Source: Candidatus Avedoeria danica (GTDB taxonomy: Bacteria > Chloroflexota > Anaerolineae > Epilineales > Epilineaceae). From it: 64,000 bases of DNA. The position numbers and the translations under genes are program-made. The stretch lies in assembly GCA_016703025.1 (NCBI GenBank), contig JADJCV010000005.1, positions 368,641 through 432,640 of the forward strand, given 5' to 3'. Positions within the stretch are counted from its first letter, which is position 1. Every line of letters begins with the position of its first letter. The notes below the pieces were generated by a model, which was given only the letters and a program-made list of their open reading frames with translations, did not search any database and had not been told where the DNA came from. This document shows, piece after piece, positions 27,779-36,925 of the stretch.

Positions 27779-28553
27779 ATGACGCCCAAGCCCGTAACCC
27801 GCTGCCGACCAAGCGCTGGATCGACGTCCCGCCGCAGACGCTCGTCGTCCGCGGCGTGTCCGTCAGCGCGATCGCCTTCGCCGCCATCCTGGCCGCGACG
27901 TGGGTCGTCGCCACGACGCTGCAGGCCAAGGGCGCAACCGTCGACCCCTGGACCGTGCTGGGCAACGTATCCGCCGCCGCGGCCGTCTCGATCACGATCG
28001 GCGGCGGTCTCCTGCTGTGGGCGCAGCTCGTCCAGTCGCACCGCAAGCGTCGCGGGCGGCGTTCACGGAGGCGTTCATGCTGCTCATGCAGGACGAGCAG
28101 ATCGAGGCGCGCCGGTGGGTGTACGGCCTGCCGGACGATGTCGCGGCGGCGCATGCCGAGATCATCGAGACCGATGACAACCGCGCCCGGTACAAGCGGG
28201 TCGTCAACGCCTGGACTACCTCGGCTTCCTCGTCGCGTTCCATCCCGGCGCGGACGATGAGGTGATCCGGTGGACGAAGCCCGATCGTCCGCAAAACGTG
28301 GGCGAAGCTCGGGCCGGTGATCGACGACGAGGCGCGGCGGCGGGAGGAGCCGGACTACGCCGCCGCCCCGCGCTGGCGGCGCGGTGCGCGCCGCAGGATC
28401 GGCCGGTGGGGGCGAGGTGGCAGCCGGGAGGTGGGTGGAGGGGGCGTTGTAGTGGGCCGGAAGGTCGATTCGCGACCGGCCCTGAGCGGATCAGATGACC
28501 TCCGCTCGATCACCCGTCCCCGATCACGTCCTCGCGCATGTCCGCCACGATGA
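27779..28553 (+). pseudogene. Broken DUF4760-like membrane protein gene
   Basis: An ATG at 27779 with AGGA upstream is followed by pieces of one protein in different frames. They are PLPTKRWIDVPPQTLVVRG and a membrane part with two helices, then AFTEAFMLLMQDEQIEARRWVYGLPDD, then LDYLGFLVAFHPGADDEVIRW, then KLGPVIDDEARRREEPDYAAA. The segment ARRWVYxLPDD and the following LDYLGFL resemble DUF4760 proteins. At least four frame changes are needed, too many for a working gene unless the assembly is wrong here. Confidence 0.5.
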
Positions 28554-28592
28554 TCTCCGCCAGCTCCTCGGGTGTTTGGCCCGGTGCGAGCG

Positions 28593-29792
28593 TCAGACCA
28601 TCCCGCGCTTGTGCGTGGCCAAGAAGTACTTCTCGAAGGCGAGCTTGGCCCAGTGCGCCTCGGGGCCGGGGATCAACCACGCGTGCCCGCGCGGCTCGAG
28701 CAGGTGGTCGGAGGTCATGATGATCCCCGTGTTGCCCGCGTCGAGGACGCACTTGGCGTCGATGGCGCCCGGGGAGAGGCTTACCTTGGGGTGGCCCTCG
28801 ATGTCGGCGACGATGTTGTGGACCACCACCTTCGCCATTTCCTCGAGAGGTAGCCGGTCTTCGGCACGCCGCAAGGGACCTCGGTCGGGCCCGGCGGATC
28901 GACCTGCACGGCGACGCCGGCGGCGTAGACCTCGGGGTACTTCTCGGTCTGGTACGTCTCCTTCACCTTCACGAACCCCGCGGCGGTGGTGACGTCGGCG
29001 CACGCGCGTACCGCGTCGACGCCGAGGAAAGACGGCGCGAACATCGCGAACGAGGTGCTTGAGCACCTGCCCGTCGGAGAGCTCGACTTCGCCGCGCCGG
29101 AACTCCTTCACGCCCACGTTGGTGATGCCGGTGATGTGCAGGTTCGCGAAGAACCACTCCGTCATCTTCGTGCCGGGGCCGAAGCCGCCGATGCCGAAGT
29201 GGGCGAGGAAACGGCTCGGCGGTGACGAAGGTGAGCGGCGCCTTGTCGGCGATGCCGTGCTTCTTCAGCTGGTGCGCAAAGTTGAACAGGAATTCGTAGG
29301 CGGCGCCGGGAACAGCCAGTGCCTTGCGCGCCGCCGATGACGACAGGGCCGGGGTTCTCCAGGAACGCGTCGAAGGCGACCTTGGCGCGCTCGGCGGCGT
29401 CGATCAGAAGATGGACTGAACGTTGCCTTCCTCGGGGTGAAGCCGGGGATCGCGGCGTAGTTGAGCTTCGGGCCGGTGGCGATGACGAGGTAGTCGTACT
29501 CGAGCTTCTGGCCCTGCTTCGTCTCCACCCGCTTCTCGGGCAGGTCGAGCAGGACAGCCTCGTCGTGTACGAAGTGCACGCCCTTCTTCTCGAAGACCGG
29601 CTGGAGCGGGAACATGATGTCCGCGCGCGTGCGCAGGCCGAACGGCACCCAGATCATGGACGGCATGAACAGGAAGTCCGCCGCCTTCGAGACCACGTTG
29701 ACGTCGACCTCATCGGCCAGCTTGTTCTTGAGGCTCGATGGCCGCGGTCATCCCGCGAAGCTGCCGCCCAACACCACGATCCTCTTCGACAT
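28593..29792 (-). pseudogene. sqr: Sulfide:quinone oxidoreductase, multiply frameshifted
   Basis: The start ATG at 29792 has GGAGG upstream and encodes MSKRIVVLGGSFAGMTAAIE, an FAD-binding N-terminus. After a shift the frame reads VSKAADFLFMPSMIWVPFGL, EYDYLVIATGPKLNYAAIPG, then in other frames MTEWFFANLHITGITNVG, VYAAGVAVQVDPPGPTEVPCGVPKTGY and GHAWLIPGPEAHWAKLAFEKYFL with the stop at 28593. This is the order of a sulfide:quinone oxidoreductase or close NADH dehydrogenase-like flavoprotein, which passes electrons from sulfide to quinone at the membrane. At least five frame changes are present. Confidence 0.7.
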
Positions 29793-29844
29793 GCAGAGCC
29801 TCCGTTTCTTGAGCGGCTGACCTTACGTTGAACGCAGGGGCGCG

Positions 29845-29910
29845 CAAGCCCGATTACCTCGGCTTCCTCGTCACCTTCCACCCCGAACGCCGCCACGCCG
29901 AGATCACGTA
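29845..29910 (+). pseudogene. Second fragment of the DUF4760-like gene
   Basis: The plus-strand peptide KPDYLGFLVTFHPERRHAEI closely matches LDYLGFLVAFHPGADDEVI of the broken gene at 28.2 kb. Only this fragment is left. The two related pieces lie on either side of the broken sqr gene. Confidence 0.45.
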
Positions 29911-29917
29911 CGTGAGT

Positions 29918-29965
29918 ACCCCGGTAGGACTCGAACCTACGCACGCGGTTTAGGAAATCCGTTGG
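29918..29965 (-). other. 3' fragment of tRNA-Arg(CCT): attachment site
   Basis: On the minus strand the sequence reads TTCCTAAACCGCGTGCGTAG, then GTTCGAGTCCTACCGGGG. This is the anticodon loop (anticodon CCT), the 3' anticodon stem, variable loop and T arm of a bacterial tRNA-Arg(CCT), and part of the acceptor strand. The 5' half of the tRNA is absent: no D arm or matching acceptor strand is found to the right. A 3' tRNA fragment of this kind is left when an integrase inserts DNA at a tRNA gene. The bases 29966-30298 hold no gene. Confidence 0.72.
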
Positions 29966-30298
29966 AACGGTTCCATGCCGTGTTGCACCGTGGATGGCGG
30001 CGCATCCAGATGAGTGTAGAATTCACTCCTGCGGGGACACGTGCCGCTTGCTGGGGCGGCTAGCAGCGCCGAAAGTGCGGTCACGGACTGCGGTCACAGG
30101 TAGCCGTCTGCGACGATCGTTAGGGGCCAGTGCACCGGGGAGAGCATACTGGGAAGTGCGTGTGGCTGCCGCGCCGACGCGTTCGCTCGTGACGTGTAGG
30201 TTCACAGCGCTCCCATTCCTCGACTCGCCGCCGCAGCACTCCAGTGCGACGATCCTACCTCTATTGTCGCCTCCAATGCCGCGCCGAGAGGAGGACAC

Positions 30299-30958
30299 TT
30301 GGTTTCGTTGATCATCGGCACCGATGCCGCGACGCTTCAGAACTGGCTCGTCCGAGCCACGAGTGATGTTCCTCATAGTACGCAGTGGTGGGTCGACGAG
30401 GACAACTTCAGCTTCCATCTCCAAGCCGGAGTGCCGTCTGAACTACCAGGCGGAACTCGAGTTGTCCGACTCGGTTGCATTACCATTCAGCGATTCAGGG
30501 AGGGAAATCTTAGGAGTACAGACCCTAAGCTTCAGAATAGCGTTCTATTCGAGTTGACACCGTTGGATCAACAGCGCACTGAGCTCTCGTTTACGTCAGA
30601 TCTCAGATTCCACGGATATCTCGTATTCGTACTTGCCAAGATGTCCGAGTTGTGGCCTGAGCCCTTCGGTGTGACCCATGGCGGTCCAAGTTCTGAAAGT
30701 GACTCACTACTGAAAGCCGCACCGCCAGTTGTTGACCATATTCCTGTGGGCGACACAGGTAGAAGTCCGCGACGGGGACCGAGACCCCTAACGGGCACGC
30801 AACGGCGCATCCTTATTGAGTATAGAGAGAGCGGGCTGATTCAGCAGGCCTTTTGTGATAACCACCAGACCGACTCCGCTTATCCCGCTGATCCCCGCAC
30901 CCTGCGAAACTGGCTGAGGAAGGAAGAGGCGGAAGAGGAGGCACGGTGGGGCGGGTAG
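30299..30958 (+). CDS. Unknown protein with C-terminal HTH
   Basis: A 219-residue protein, start TTG at 30299 with GAGGAGG upstream. Base composition is clearly lower in GC than the core genes. The N-terminal 140 residues (LQNWLVRATSDVPHSTQWW, then LFELTPLDQQRTELSFTSD) look like a compact beta/alpha domain of SRPBCC-like pattern, but I would not insist. The C-terminal 65 residues (GTQRRILIEYRESGLIQQA, then DPRTLRNWLRKEE) look like a helix-turn-helix. It may regulate the element that begins at the tRNA fragment. Confidence 0.6.
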   Translation: MVSLIIGTDAATLQNWLVRATSDVPHSTQWWVDEDNFSFHLQAGVPSELPGGTRVVRLGCITIQRFREGNLRSTDPKLQNSVLFELTPLDQQRTELSFTSDLRFHGYLVFVLAKMSELWPEPFGVTHGGPSSESDSLLKAAPPVVDHIPVGDTGRSPRRGPRPLTGTQRRILIEYRESGLIQQAFCDNHQTDSAYPADPRTLRNWLRKEEAEEEARWGG

Positions 30959-31003
30959 GACAGAATCGGAAATAACGGAAACACTTTCCGTCCACAGAGA
31001 CGT

Positions 31004-31040
31004 AGTCGCGGTATCCTTCCCAACAGAGGATGCCGCGACT
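31004..31040. promoter_or_regulatory. Hairpin upstream of the excisionase gene
   Basis: Arms AGTCGCGGTATCC (31004-31016) and GGATGCCGCGACT (31028-31040) pair at 12 of 13 positions around an 11-base loop. The hairpin lies 31 bases before the excisionase start and just after the upstream gene. It could be an operator or a terminator; there is no T-run. Confidence 0.5.
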
Positions 31041-31070
31041 TTATGGCATTGATTCCACGGGAGCGACGAC

Positions 31071-31297
31071 ATGGCGACAGACCCGATCCACCAACTAGTG
31101 ACGCCCGATGAAGCGGCCTACAACTGCGAATCAGTCGATCGCTGGTTTATCTGATGGCGCGACGCGGTGAGCTTCCCTGTGTGCCTATTCGAAGCGCGGT
31201 CCGCTTTCGACAGGAGACGCTGAATCAATGGCTAATCGAGCATGAGACAACAGGAGGTAGGCGTGAACCTAATTCAAGTGAAAGGAGCGGACGATGA
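31071..31297 (+). CDS. Excisionase-like HTH protein, frameshifted
   Basis: ATG at 31071 with GGGAG seven bases upstream encodes MATDPIHQLVTPDEAA. Near 31122 one base is missing and the other frame continues LRISRSLVYLMARRGELPCV, then RFRQETLNQWLIEHE, to a stop at 31297. Together this is the winged-helix fold of excisionase/AlpA-type proteins (MerR-like, about 75 residues), which direct excision or control element genes. It is the first gene of the replication module. The single shift may be a sequencing error. Confidence 0.7.
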
Positions 31298-31298
31298 G

Positions 31299-31460
31299 AT
31301 GAAACCTCAGAAATGCGACCCCGACCTATTGAAGTCACCGACGGACGATGTCAGCCTTCGGCGCCAGAGGCCGACTCTGACACCGTGGGGTGCCATCGTC
31401 GCACCTTCAGAGACACTCGAACGCATGCGCAACGCGCAGAAGGGTTCACGCCAAACATGA
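31299..31460 (+). CDS. Small protein, 53 residues
   Basis: The frame starts at ATG 31299, two bases after the excisionase stop, with AGGAG near 31283-31287. It encodes MKPQKCDPDLLKSPTDDVSL and a charged C-terminus with LTPWGAIVAPSETLERM. The stop overlaps the start of the next gene by four bases (ATGA), which supports translation. No family recognised. Confidence 0.5.
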   Translation: MKPQKCDPDLLKSPTDDVSLRRQRPTLTPWGAIVAPSETLERMRNAQKGSRQT

Positions 31461-31897
31461 AACTACAAACCAGAACCGACATTCCGATTCGTACGGCCGA
31501 CTACCTCGCTCGAATTCGATCGTTCGAATTGATCGACGGTCAGTTTGGGCCCCAAGTCAAGTGGGAAATGGCGCTCGGCGACGTCGAGAACGTCGAAGGC
31601 GGCACGGAACACGACAAGACCTTGAGCCTGTACACCCAAGACACGGCAAGCCCAAGGAACAAGCTCGGCAAGCTGGCCATTGCTGCCGGATACGACTTCG
31701 GAAGCGGCGTTGATTTGGAAACCGAGGACATCGTGGGCCGGGAAGTGACCATCTCAGTCACCGTGGTAACCCGGGACGACAACACCCTGACCAACAAGAT
31801 CATCGAGGTGCGCCGGCCCACCGGAAGGCCGGGCCAGACGTCGTCCGCAAATGGGCGTCCTGTCACAGGCGGCGATAACGCCGATCTGCCGTTCTAG
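31457..31897 (+). CDS. OB-fold-like, probable single-stranded DNA-binding protein
   Basis: A 146-residue protein starting at ATG 31457, overlapping the upstream stop. The core reads YLARIRSFELIDGQFGPQVKWEMALGD, NKLGKLAIAAGYDFGSG and REVTISVTVVTRDDNTLTNKIIEVRRP, split here for length. This pattern of a small beta barrel with QxGPxxxWE and a late Thr/Asn segment occurs in phage and element proteins encoded just before primases. I infer single-strand DNA binding in the replication module; this is not proven by a motif. The C-terminus GGDNADLPF is acidic and hydrophobic, like SSB tails. Confidence 0.6.
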   Translation: MKLQTRTDIPIRTADYLARIRSFELIDGQFGPQVKWEMALGDVENVEGGTEHDKTLSLYTQDTASPRNKLGKLAIAAGYDFGSGVDLETEDIVGREVTISVTVVTRDDNTLTNKIIEVRRPTGRPGQTSSANGRPVTGGDNADLPF

Positions 31898-31908
31898 GCG
31901 GCTCGGCG

Positions 31909-32175
31909 ATGACGCACCCATCAGATGAAGCCCTCAACGTGGCCGACGACCTCGCCGACGCGGGCGCGTTCGCGACCACCGTGATCAAGGCGGCGCGGTT
32001 CGCACAGCTGTCGCCAGAGACCGTCTACGCACTGGGCGCGGCGGCCGCGGTGGTCGAGCAGCACCGCTTCGGCTTCATGCCGCAGAGCGGCACGACCGGA
32101 GCGCTGGCGGTCGCGCTCGGCGCGTTCGTCACGGCGATGCGCGAACGGGCGCGAGCTGAACGGTCAGCGGCATAG
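31909..32175 (+). CDS. Small helical protein of the primase operon
   Basis: An 88-residue protein starting at ATG 31909, 11 bases after the OB-like gene. It is Ala-rich and helical (EALNVADDLADAGAFATTVI, then ETVYALGAAAAVVEQHRFGF). There is no signal peptide. It has no recognised family. Position in the operon suggests an accessory role in replication or control. Confidence 0.62.
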   Translation: MTHPSDEALNVADDLADAGAFATTVIKAARFAQLSPETVYALGAAAAVVEQHRFGFMPQSGTTGALAVALGAFVTAMRERARAERSAA

Positions 32176-32261
32176 ACGACCCGCGGTTCTCATAGAGCGC
32201 GGGTGGCCCCGTGGGGCGCCGGCCGCGCTCTGAGGACCGACGATACATAAGGACAGGCACC

Positions 32262-34979
32262 ATGACGACGCTCGGAAACGGTAACGGGACGCGGCTGGGA
32301 CCGGTCAACCTTCAACGCCTAGCCGCCGACATCACGGCCGAGGTGGAGCGTCGCGGTGGTAGAAAGGTCGGTGGCGAGTGGGAGTTCCTGTGCCCGGCGC
32401 CGGAACACGACGACGCGGATCCATCGGGCAACTGGAAGCCGGACAAGTCGGGCGGCGTTTGGTGTTGCCGCTCGATGGGCTGCGAAAAGCAACACGGTGG
32501 CGGCAAGGCGATCGACCTGGCACGGCTGTTCAAGTTCGACGTCGACGGGTACCGCGAACCGGCGGAGTACTCGGCTCGCGTTGACCCTCCCGAGATCGCC
32601 GATTTCGCAAGAGAGCGTGGCCTCGACCCGGCCGTACTGGCGGACGTGTGGGGGGTAAGGGCAGTCGGCGGCAAGCGACCGGCACTCCGCTATCCCACCG
32701 ATCTGGGCGTTGACCGACTCAAATTCCTTGACGGGGCCAAGCGAAAATACACGTGGGTGGAGAGAGGCAAGGGGCACGCCCACTGGTACGGGATGGAGCG
32801 GGCCATCGCCCTGCTCCGCACGACCGGTACCGGACCGGCAAACCTCTACGTCGTAAACGGCGAGCCGTCCGTGTGGGCCGCCGACTCTCACAGAGTGCCT
32901 GCCGTGTGTCTGGCCTGCGGGGAGGGTGCGTCCGGTGCCGCTGCCCGCCTTGCCCCCGAACTGATCGCCGCGATCAAGGAACTGGCACCACCCATCGCGG
33001 TCTGCGTCGTATTCGACGTCGACACACCGGGTCACACTGGCGGGCCAGCGGTGGCCGCCGCGCTCGCCCGGTCGGGCCTTGAGGCTCACGCGCTCGACCT
33101 ATCGGCTTGCGAAGTGTCACTTCCCGCCGACGGCGACGTCGGAGACCTTGCCGTTGCTGTTGGAGACCGGCTCGGCTCCGTGCTTGCTCAACTCCCCTTT
33201 GTTCCCGTGCTGCCGGGGCGCGCGGACGATGGGGAGGGTCATGAGGACACGACCTCTGACGGCAACCCCGATGACGGGAAGGCGGCGCGGGTCTCGGACA
33301 CAACGCGCCTCGTCGAATTGGTGGTGGCAACGGGGGCTGAGCTGTTCCACACGCCCGATAACGAGTCATTCGCCACGGTTCAGATCGACGGTCATGGCCG
33401 GACGCTCAAGCTGTCGTCGAGGCAATTCGGGTTGTGGTTATCCAGGGCGTTCTTCGACTCCGTGGGACGTGCCCCAGGGGAGACGGCACTGAGAGGTGCT
33501 GCTCAAACGCTGGAGGGGCGAGCCCTCTACGAAGGCCTAGCAGTCCCGGTTCACGTTCGCGTAGCCGGAGCCGGCTCGCACGTCTACGTCGACCTCGGCT
33601 CTCCCGACGGGCGCGCGGTCGAGCTGGGACCCGACGACTGGAAGGTCGTGGACGAGCCGCCGGTGCGCTTCTGGCGGCCGCATGGCACGCTGCCGCTTCC
33701 TGAACCGTTGCGCGGCGGGAACGTCGACGAGCTGTGGGGCTTTCTGAACGTTGCCGAGGCCGACCGCCCGCTGGTGCTGGGCTGGATCGTGTTCGCCAAT
33801 CGGCCCACGGGGCCGTACCCCGTCTTGATCTTCAGCGGCGAGCAAGGCAGCGGAAAGTCGACGGCATCAAGGGTCGTTCGAGCGCTTCTGGACCCGAACA
33901 TGGCGCCGATTCGCGCCGAACCTCGCGACCATCGCGACCTAGTGATCGCGGCCGCGAACTCCTGGGCGCTCGCGTTCGACAACCTCAGTGGCGTTCATCC
34001 CTGGCTATCGGACGCGCTGTGCCGGCTGGCCACCGGCGGCGGCTACGCAACGCGCACAAACTACACCAACACCGACGAAACGATTATCAACGTCCAGCGC
34101 CCGGTGATCTTGAACGGGATCTCCGACCTCGCCACGCGCTCCGACTTGTTGGACCGGGCGATCCTGATCAACTTGCCCCGAATCACCGAGACCTCGCGCG
34201 AGACCGAGTCGGTCTTCTGGCAGCGGTTCCAGGAGCGATTGCCCTACATTCTGGGCGCACTTCTGGACGCCTTCAGCACCGCCTTGCGTCGGATGCCCGA
34301 GGTGCGGCTGCCGAGTCGCCCTCGCATGGCCGACTTCGCCGAGTTTGCCACTGCCGCCGAGCCGGGGCTGGGTCTAGCCGACGGGGCGTTCATCGCCGCC
34401 TATGAGGGCAATCGCATGGTCGCCCACGAGACGGCGCTCGACGGCTCGCCGGTCGCGCAGGTGCTGCTCGCCTACCTGGACGCGGTCGGGCCAACCGGGA
34501 TTGACGCGGAACCTGGTCACCTACTGAACGCACTCGATGCCCGGCGAGGGATCGGTCGGGCGCCGCAGGGTTGGCAGTCAAGTCCACGCGGCCGCAGTGG
34601 CATCCTGTCCCGATTGGCGCCGAACTTCCGCGCCATCGGTATAGAGGTGGCCGTCGGTGAGGCGGCGCGCCGTACGCACGGAGGACGACGACGCATCCTC
34701 GTCAACAGGATCGTCGATGCAACCGTCACCACCGTCACCAACGCCACCCCACAGCCTTTTCAGCCTGAACTCAGGCTCGTCGCGCCGCAACCCGTGGACG
34801 ACAACCGCCACCCGGATGAGATTGACCGTCACCAACCGTCACCGCTCTCGCGAGATGTTGAACTGAACGGTGACCATGGTGGCGGTGGTGACGGTGCCAA
34901 CCCAGTTCCTGATCTCGCCTGGGTTCCTCCAGATGCGCACCTCGGGGCGGCGGGCGACCTGGAGTCAGCGCTGCCATGA
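32262..34979 (+). CDS. Primase-helicase (zinc finger, Toprim, P-loop NTPase)
   Basis: A 905-residue replication protein of a mobile element. The ATG at 32262 has AAGGA upstream. A zinc-finger-like part lies at residues about 40-75 (CPAPEHDD ... CCRSMGCEKQHG). A Toprim-like core follows (LYVVNGEPSVWAAD, acid pair in VVFDVDTPG). The C-terminal half has Walker A SGEQGSGKST, Walker B-like ALAFDNLSG and sensor segment RPVILNGISDL. A winged-helix segment (ILSRLAPNFRAIGIEV) precedes a Thr/Val-rich ATVTTVTNATP tail. It would prime and unwind DNA of the element. The gene overlaps the next one by four bases. Confidence 0.88.
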   Translation: MTTLGNGNGTRLGPVNLQRLAADITAEVERRGGRKVGGEWEFLCPAPEHDDADPSGNWKPDKSGGVWCCRSMGCEKQHGGGKAIDLARLFKFDVDGYREPAEYSARVDPPEIADFARERGLDPAVLADVWGVRAVGGKRPALRYPTDLGVDRLKFLDGAKRKYTWVERGKGHAHWYGMERAIALLRTTGTGPANLYVVNGEPSVWAADSHRVPAVCLACGEGASGAAARLAPELIAAIKELAPPIAVCVVFDVDTPGHTGGPAVAAALARSGLEAHALDLSACEVSLPADGDVGDLAVAVGDRLGSVLAQLPFVPVLPGRADDGEGHEDTTSDGNPDDGKAARVSDTTRLVELVVATGAELFHTPDNESFATVQIDGHGRTLKLSSRQFGLWLSRAFFDSVGRAPGETALRGAAQTLEGRALYEGLAVPVHVRVAGAGSHVYVDLGSPDGRAVELGPDDWKVVDEPPVRFWRPHGTLPLPEPLRGGNVDELWGFLNVAEADRPLVLGWIVFANRPTGPYPVLIFSGEQGSGKSTASRVVRALLDPNMAPIRAEPRDHRDLVIAAANSWALAFDNLSGVHPWLSDALCRLATGGGYATRTNYTNTDETIINVQRPVILNGISDLATRSDLLDRAILINLPRITETSRETESVFWQRFQERLPYILGALLDAFSTALRRMPEVRLPSRPRMADFAEFATAAEPGLGLADGAFIAAYEGNRMVAHETALDGSPVAQVLLAYLDAVGPTGIDAEPGHLLNALDARRGIGRAPQGWQSSPRGRSGILSRLAPNFRAIGIEVAVGEAARRTHGGRRRILVNRIVDATVTTVTNATPQPFQPELRLVAPQPVDDNRHPDEIDRHQPSPLSRDVELNGDHGGGGDGANPVPDLAWVPPDAHLGAAGDLESALP
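34729..34895. repeat. GTCACC inverted-repeat element, copy 1
   Basis: Left arm 34729-34755 is made of ACCGTCACC/ACCGTCACC/AACGCCACC units and the right arm 34869-34895 is GGTGACCATGGTGGCGGT followed by GGTGACGGT; the arms pair at about 22 of 27 positions. Here the element lies inside the 3' part of the primase gene and encodes its Thr/Val-rich tail. Three related copies lie at 37.1, 52.5 and 60.5 kb. Confidence 0.75.
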
Positions 34980-35455
34980 CCACGCTTGACGGACGGGCTG
35001 AGGCCAGGAATCTGATCGCCGCGCTGCGGTCCATCGGCGTGCGGTTCACGGTCGATCTCGACACGCGGAAGTGCAGCGTCGTGGCGCCGGACGGCGCTCT
35101 GACACCCGATCACTGGTCGGAGCTGAAGAGGCTGTCGGCTGCGGTGCGGGCGGAGCTCTGCGCCGAGGTGGACGACGTCGCGACAATTCTTCGAGCGGCG
35201 GGACTGCCATCGTCCGTGAAAGCGACGGTGCATCCCAACGCAGCTCGAGACGTGACTCGCCCGGTGGCCTACGACTTGGATCGGTGGTTGGCCACGGAAG
35301 CGCCGCCGCCAGATCCATGGACATGCGGCTGCGGAATCGAACGCGCTGACCGGGCGTGCTGGTACTGCGGAGAGGAGCGAGGTCGCCGGCCGTCAGATCA
35401 CGGCACGGCGCCCGACGCGCGGCACGACGAGCCGTCCGGCCAAGAGTCGAAATAG
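34976..35455 (+). CDS. Primase-operon protein with zinc ribbon
   Basis: A 159-residue protein whose ATG overlaps the primase stop (ATGA). The N-terminal part (EARNLIAALRSIGVRFTVDL, WSELKRLSAAVRAEL) resembles the small TubC-like or primase accessory domains that sit beside element primases. The C-terminal part has CGCGIERADRACWYCGEE, a four-cysteine zinc ribbon. The middle linker is variable. I infer a partner of the primase, based on coupling only. Confidence 0.6.
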   Translation: MTTLDGRAEARNLIAALRSIGVRFTVDLDTRKCSVVAPDGALTPDHWSELKRLSAAVRAELCAEVDDVATILRAAGLPSSVKATVHPNAARDVTRPVAYDLDRWLATEAPPPDPWTCGCGIERADRACWYCGEERGRRPSDHGTAPDARHDEPSGQESK

Positions 35456-35485
35456 GTTCATGGGAGTCCTCGAAAGGAAGAACTG

Positions 35486-36613
35486 ATGGGCATCAGGAAG
35501 CCACCAGGTACGACGAAGCGCCCGCCGGATGGGCGCAAGAAGCTCTCCACCAAGCGCCCCCGGCCCGTGCCGCCGGGCCACATCGCTCCCCTGCCGCCAC
35601 GCGAGCGCAGGCTGGACAGCCCTCCAGGGCCCGACGAGGACTTCCCCGAGGTACCGCCGGGCCAGGACATCCTTCAGGCACCGGACGACGCGTTGATCGC
35701 GCGGCTACTCACGATAATCGGAACGATTAAGCCCGGGCAGAGCCTGTACGAGGCGCTGGATTTGGACTCCCTCGTCCACCTTGGCTGGCTGCGACGCGGC
35801 CAGGCAGAGATTGACCGAGTCGCGGCGGCGCCGGCACGGCGTCACATCCGAGCGAGCGAGCGGCCGTACGTCCGATGGGCGCGCTTGTGCGGCGGTCTGC
35901 CGACTTCAGCCGCCGCCCTCGTCGGCGAGAACCCCAGCGGGGCCGACTGGCCGCGCCACCGGCTTCGACTCCATCCGCTGACGGCCGATGCCTACTTAGC
36001 GGCGCTGGCAGAGGGAATCAGCCACGGTGGCGCCGCCGGACGAGCCGGCGTGCACCCGGACACCGTGACGCGCTGGCTCGAGAAGGGGCGGGCCGCGATC
36101 GAGCGAGCCGAGGCGGGCGAGGACCTCGATGCCGACAGCGAGCGTTACGCGGTGTTCGTCACACGCACGTGGCGCGTCTTGTCTGATCTGGAGGTCGAGA
36201 TGGTCGCGTCCATCAGGCTGGGCGCCCGTGGATGGGTGGACGAGAAGGGGGCCTACGTCACCGATCGGAACGGCCGGCCGGTGATGGTCCCCGATTGGCG
36301 GGCCGCGCTCGAATACTTGAAGTACCGCCGAGGGCGAGACTGGCGGCTGACGGATGCCGCTGGCGACGAAAGCAGCGCGGCGGTGCAGGCGGCGAGGTCT
36401 GGCAAGCCGATGCAAGTCGTGGTACATCACAGCGCCACAGCTCTCTCGGACGGCCCCATCGACATCGAGCGCTACACGGTGGCTGCTGATCAACCCGTCC
36501 CTCGGCGGGCTCTGACGGACGGCGTTCCGGAGCGCGACTACGTTGTGGAGGTTACAGAGGGGGAAGGACCGGTAGCAGGACATGGGGAGCATGTTGAGGA
36601 GATCGGCGGATGA
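35486..36613 (+). CDS. HTH protein, terminase small subunit-like
   Basis: A 375-residue protein starting at ATG 35486 with GGAAGA upstream. The first 60 residues are Pro/Arg/Lys-rich and disordered. The middle has a helix-turn-helix (GISHGGAAGRAGVHPDTVTR, followed by WLEKGRAAIE) and then a helical segment with WRVLSDLEVEMVASI and WRAALEYLKYRRGRDW. That order is like the small terminase subunits of tailed phages, which recognise phage DNA for packaging, but no large subunit gene is present. It could instead be a replication initiator or regulator. It ends in an overlap with the next gene. Confidence 0.55.
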   Translation: MGIRKPPGTTKRPPDGRKKLSTKRPRPVPPGHIAPLPPRERRLDSPPGPDEDFPEVPPGQDILQAPDDALIARLLTIIGTIKPGQSLYEALDLDSLVHLGWLRRGQAEIDRVAAAPARRHIRASERPYVRWARLCGGLPTSAAALVGENPSGADWPRHRLRLHPLTADAYLAALAEGISHGGAAGRAGVHPDTVTRWLEKGRAAIERAEAGEDLDADSERYAVFVTRTWRVLSDLEVEMVASIRLGARGWVDEKGAYVTDRNGRPVMVPDWRAALEYLKYRRGRDWRLTDAAGDESSAAVQAARSGKPMQVVVHHSATALSDGPIDIERYTVAADQPVPRRALTDGVPERDYVVEVTEGEGPVAGHGEHVEEIGG

Positions 36614-36925
36614 TCGGGCGACCGATTGAGAGCGACGACTACGTGCTGATGGGGATGATGGCCGAGTACTGCTTCGTCATCGAGGCAAGGAAGGCCGGCT
36701 TCGCGTGCCCTGGCATGGTCCTGGAACGCCGCTTCTATTTCGATGGCGACCTAGACTTCACCATGAACGGAAAGCGGATCGCCGTGAAGGCGAAGCCGAC
36801 GGGCGACGCATCTCTACGTCGCGGCGGGCCCGATGCACGCGGACGTCTATGTCCTGGCGCGCTATTTCTCCGAGAGGCGGTTTTGCCTCCTCGGCTGGAC
36901 CACGGCCGCTGACCTGTGCGCCTAA
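36610..36925 (+). CDS. PD-(D/E)xK nuclease-like protein, frameshifted
   Basis: The ATG at 36610 overlaps the upstream stop. The first frame encodes MIGRPIESDDYVLMGMMAEY ... FYFDGDLDFTMNGKRIAVKA; near 36805 the frame shifts and continues HLYVAAGPMHADVYVLARYF ... CLLGWTTAADLCA to a stop at 36925. The order Asp, beta-strand, hydrophobic-x-VKxK, then DVYVLA and GW-T is that of small PD-(D/E)xK endonuclease-like proteins. The usual Glu of ExK appears as Val/Ala here, so activity is uncertain. About 105 residues. The single shift may be an error. Confidence 0.55.

Noticed and set aside
29918..29965. A complete, functional tRNA gene
   Set aside because: Only the 3' half fits. The D arm and 5' acceptor strand are missing, and the anticodon 5' stem does not pair fully.
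34729..34895. The GTCACC copy as mere codon repetition in a Thr/Val-rich tail
   Set aside because: The same arms and spacing recur at 37.1 kb, where they are not in a gene, and at 52.5 and 60.5 kb, so coding alone does not explain them.
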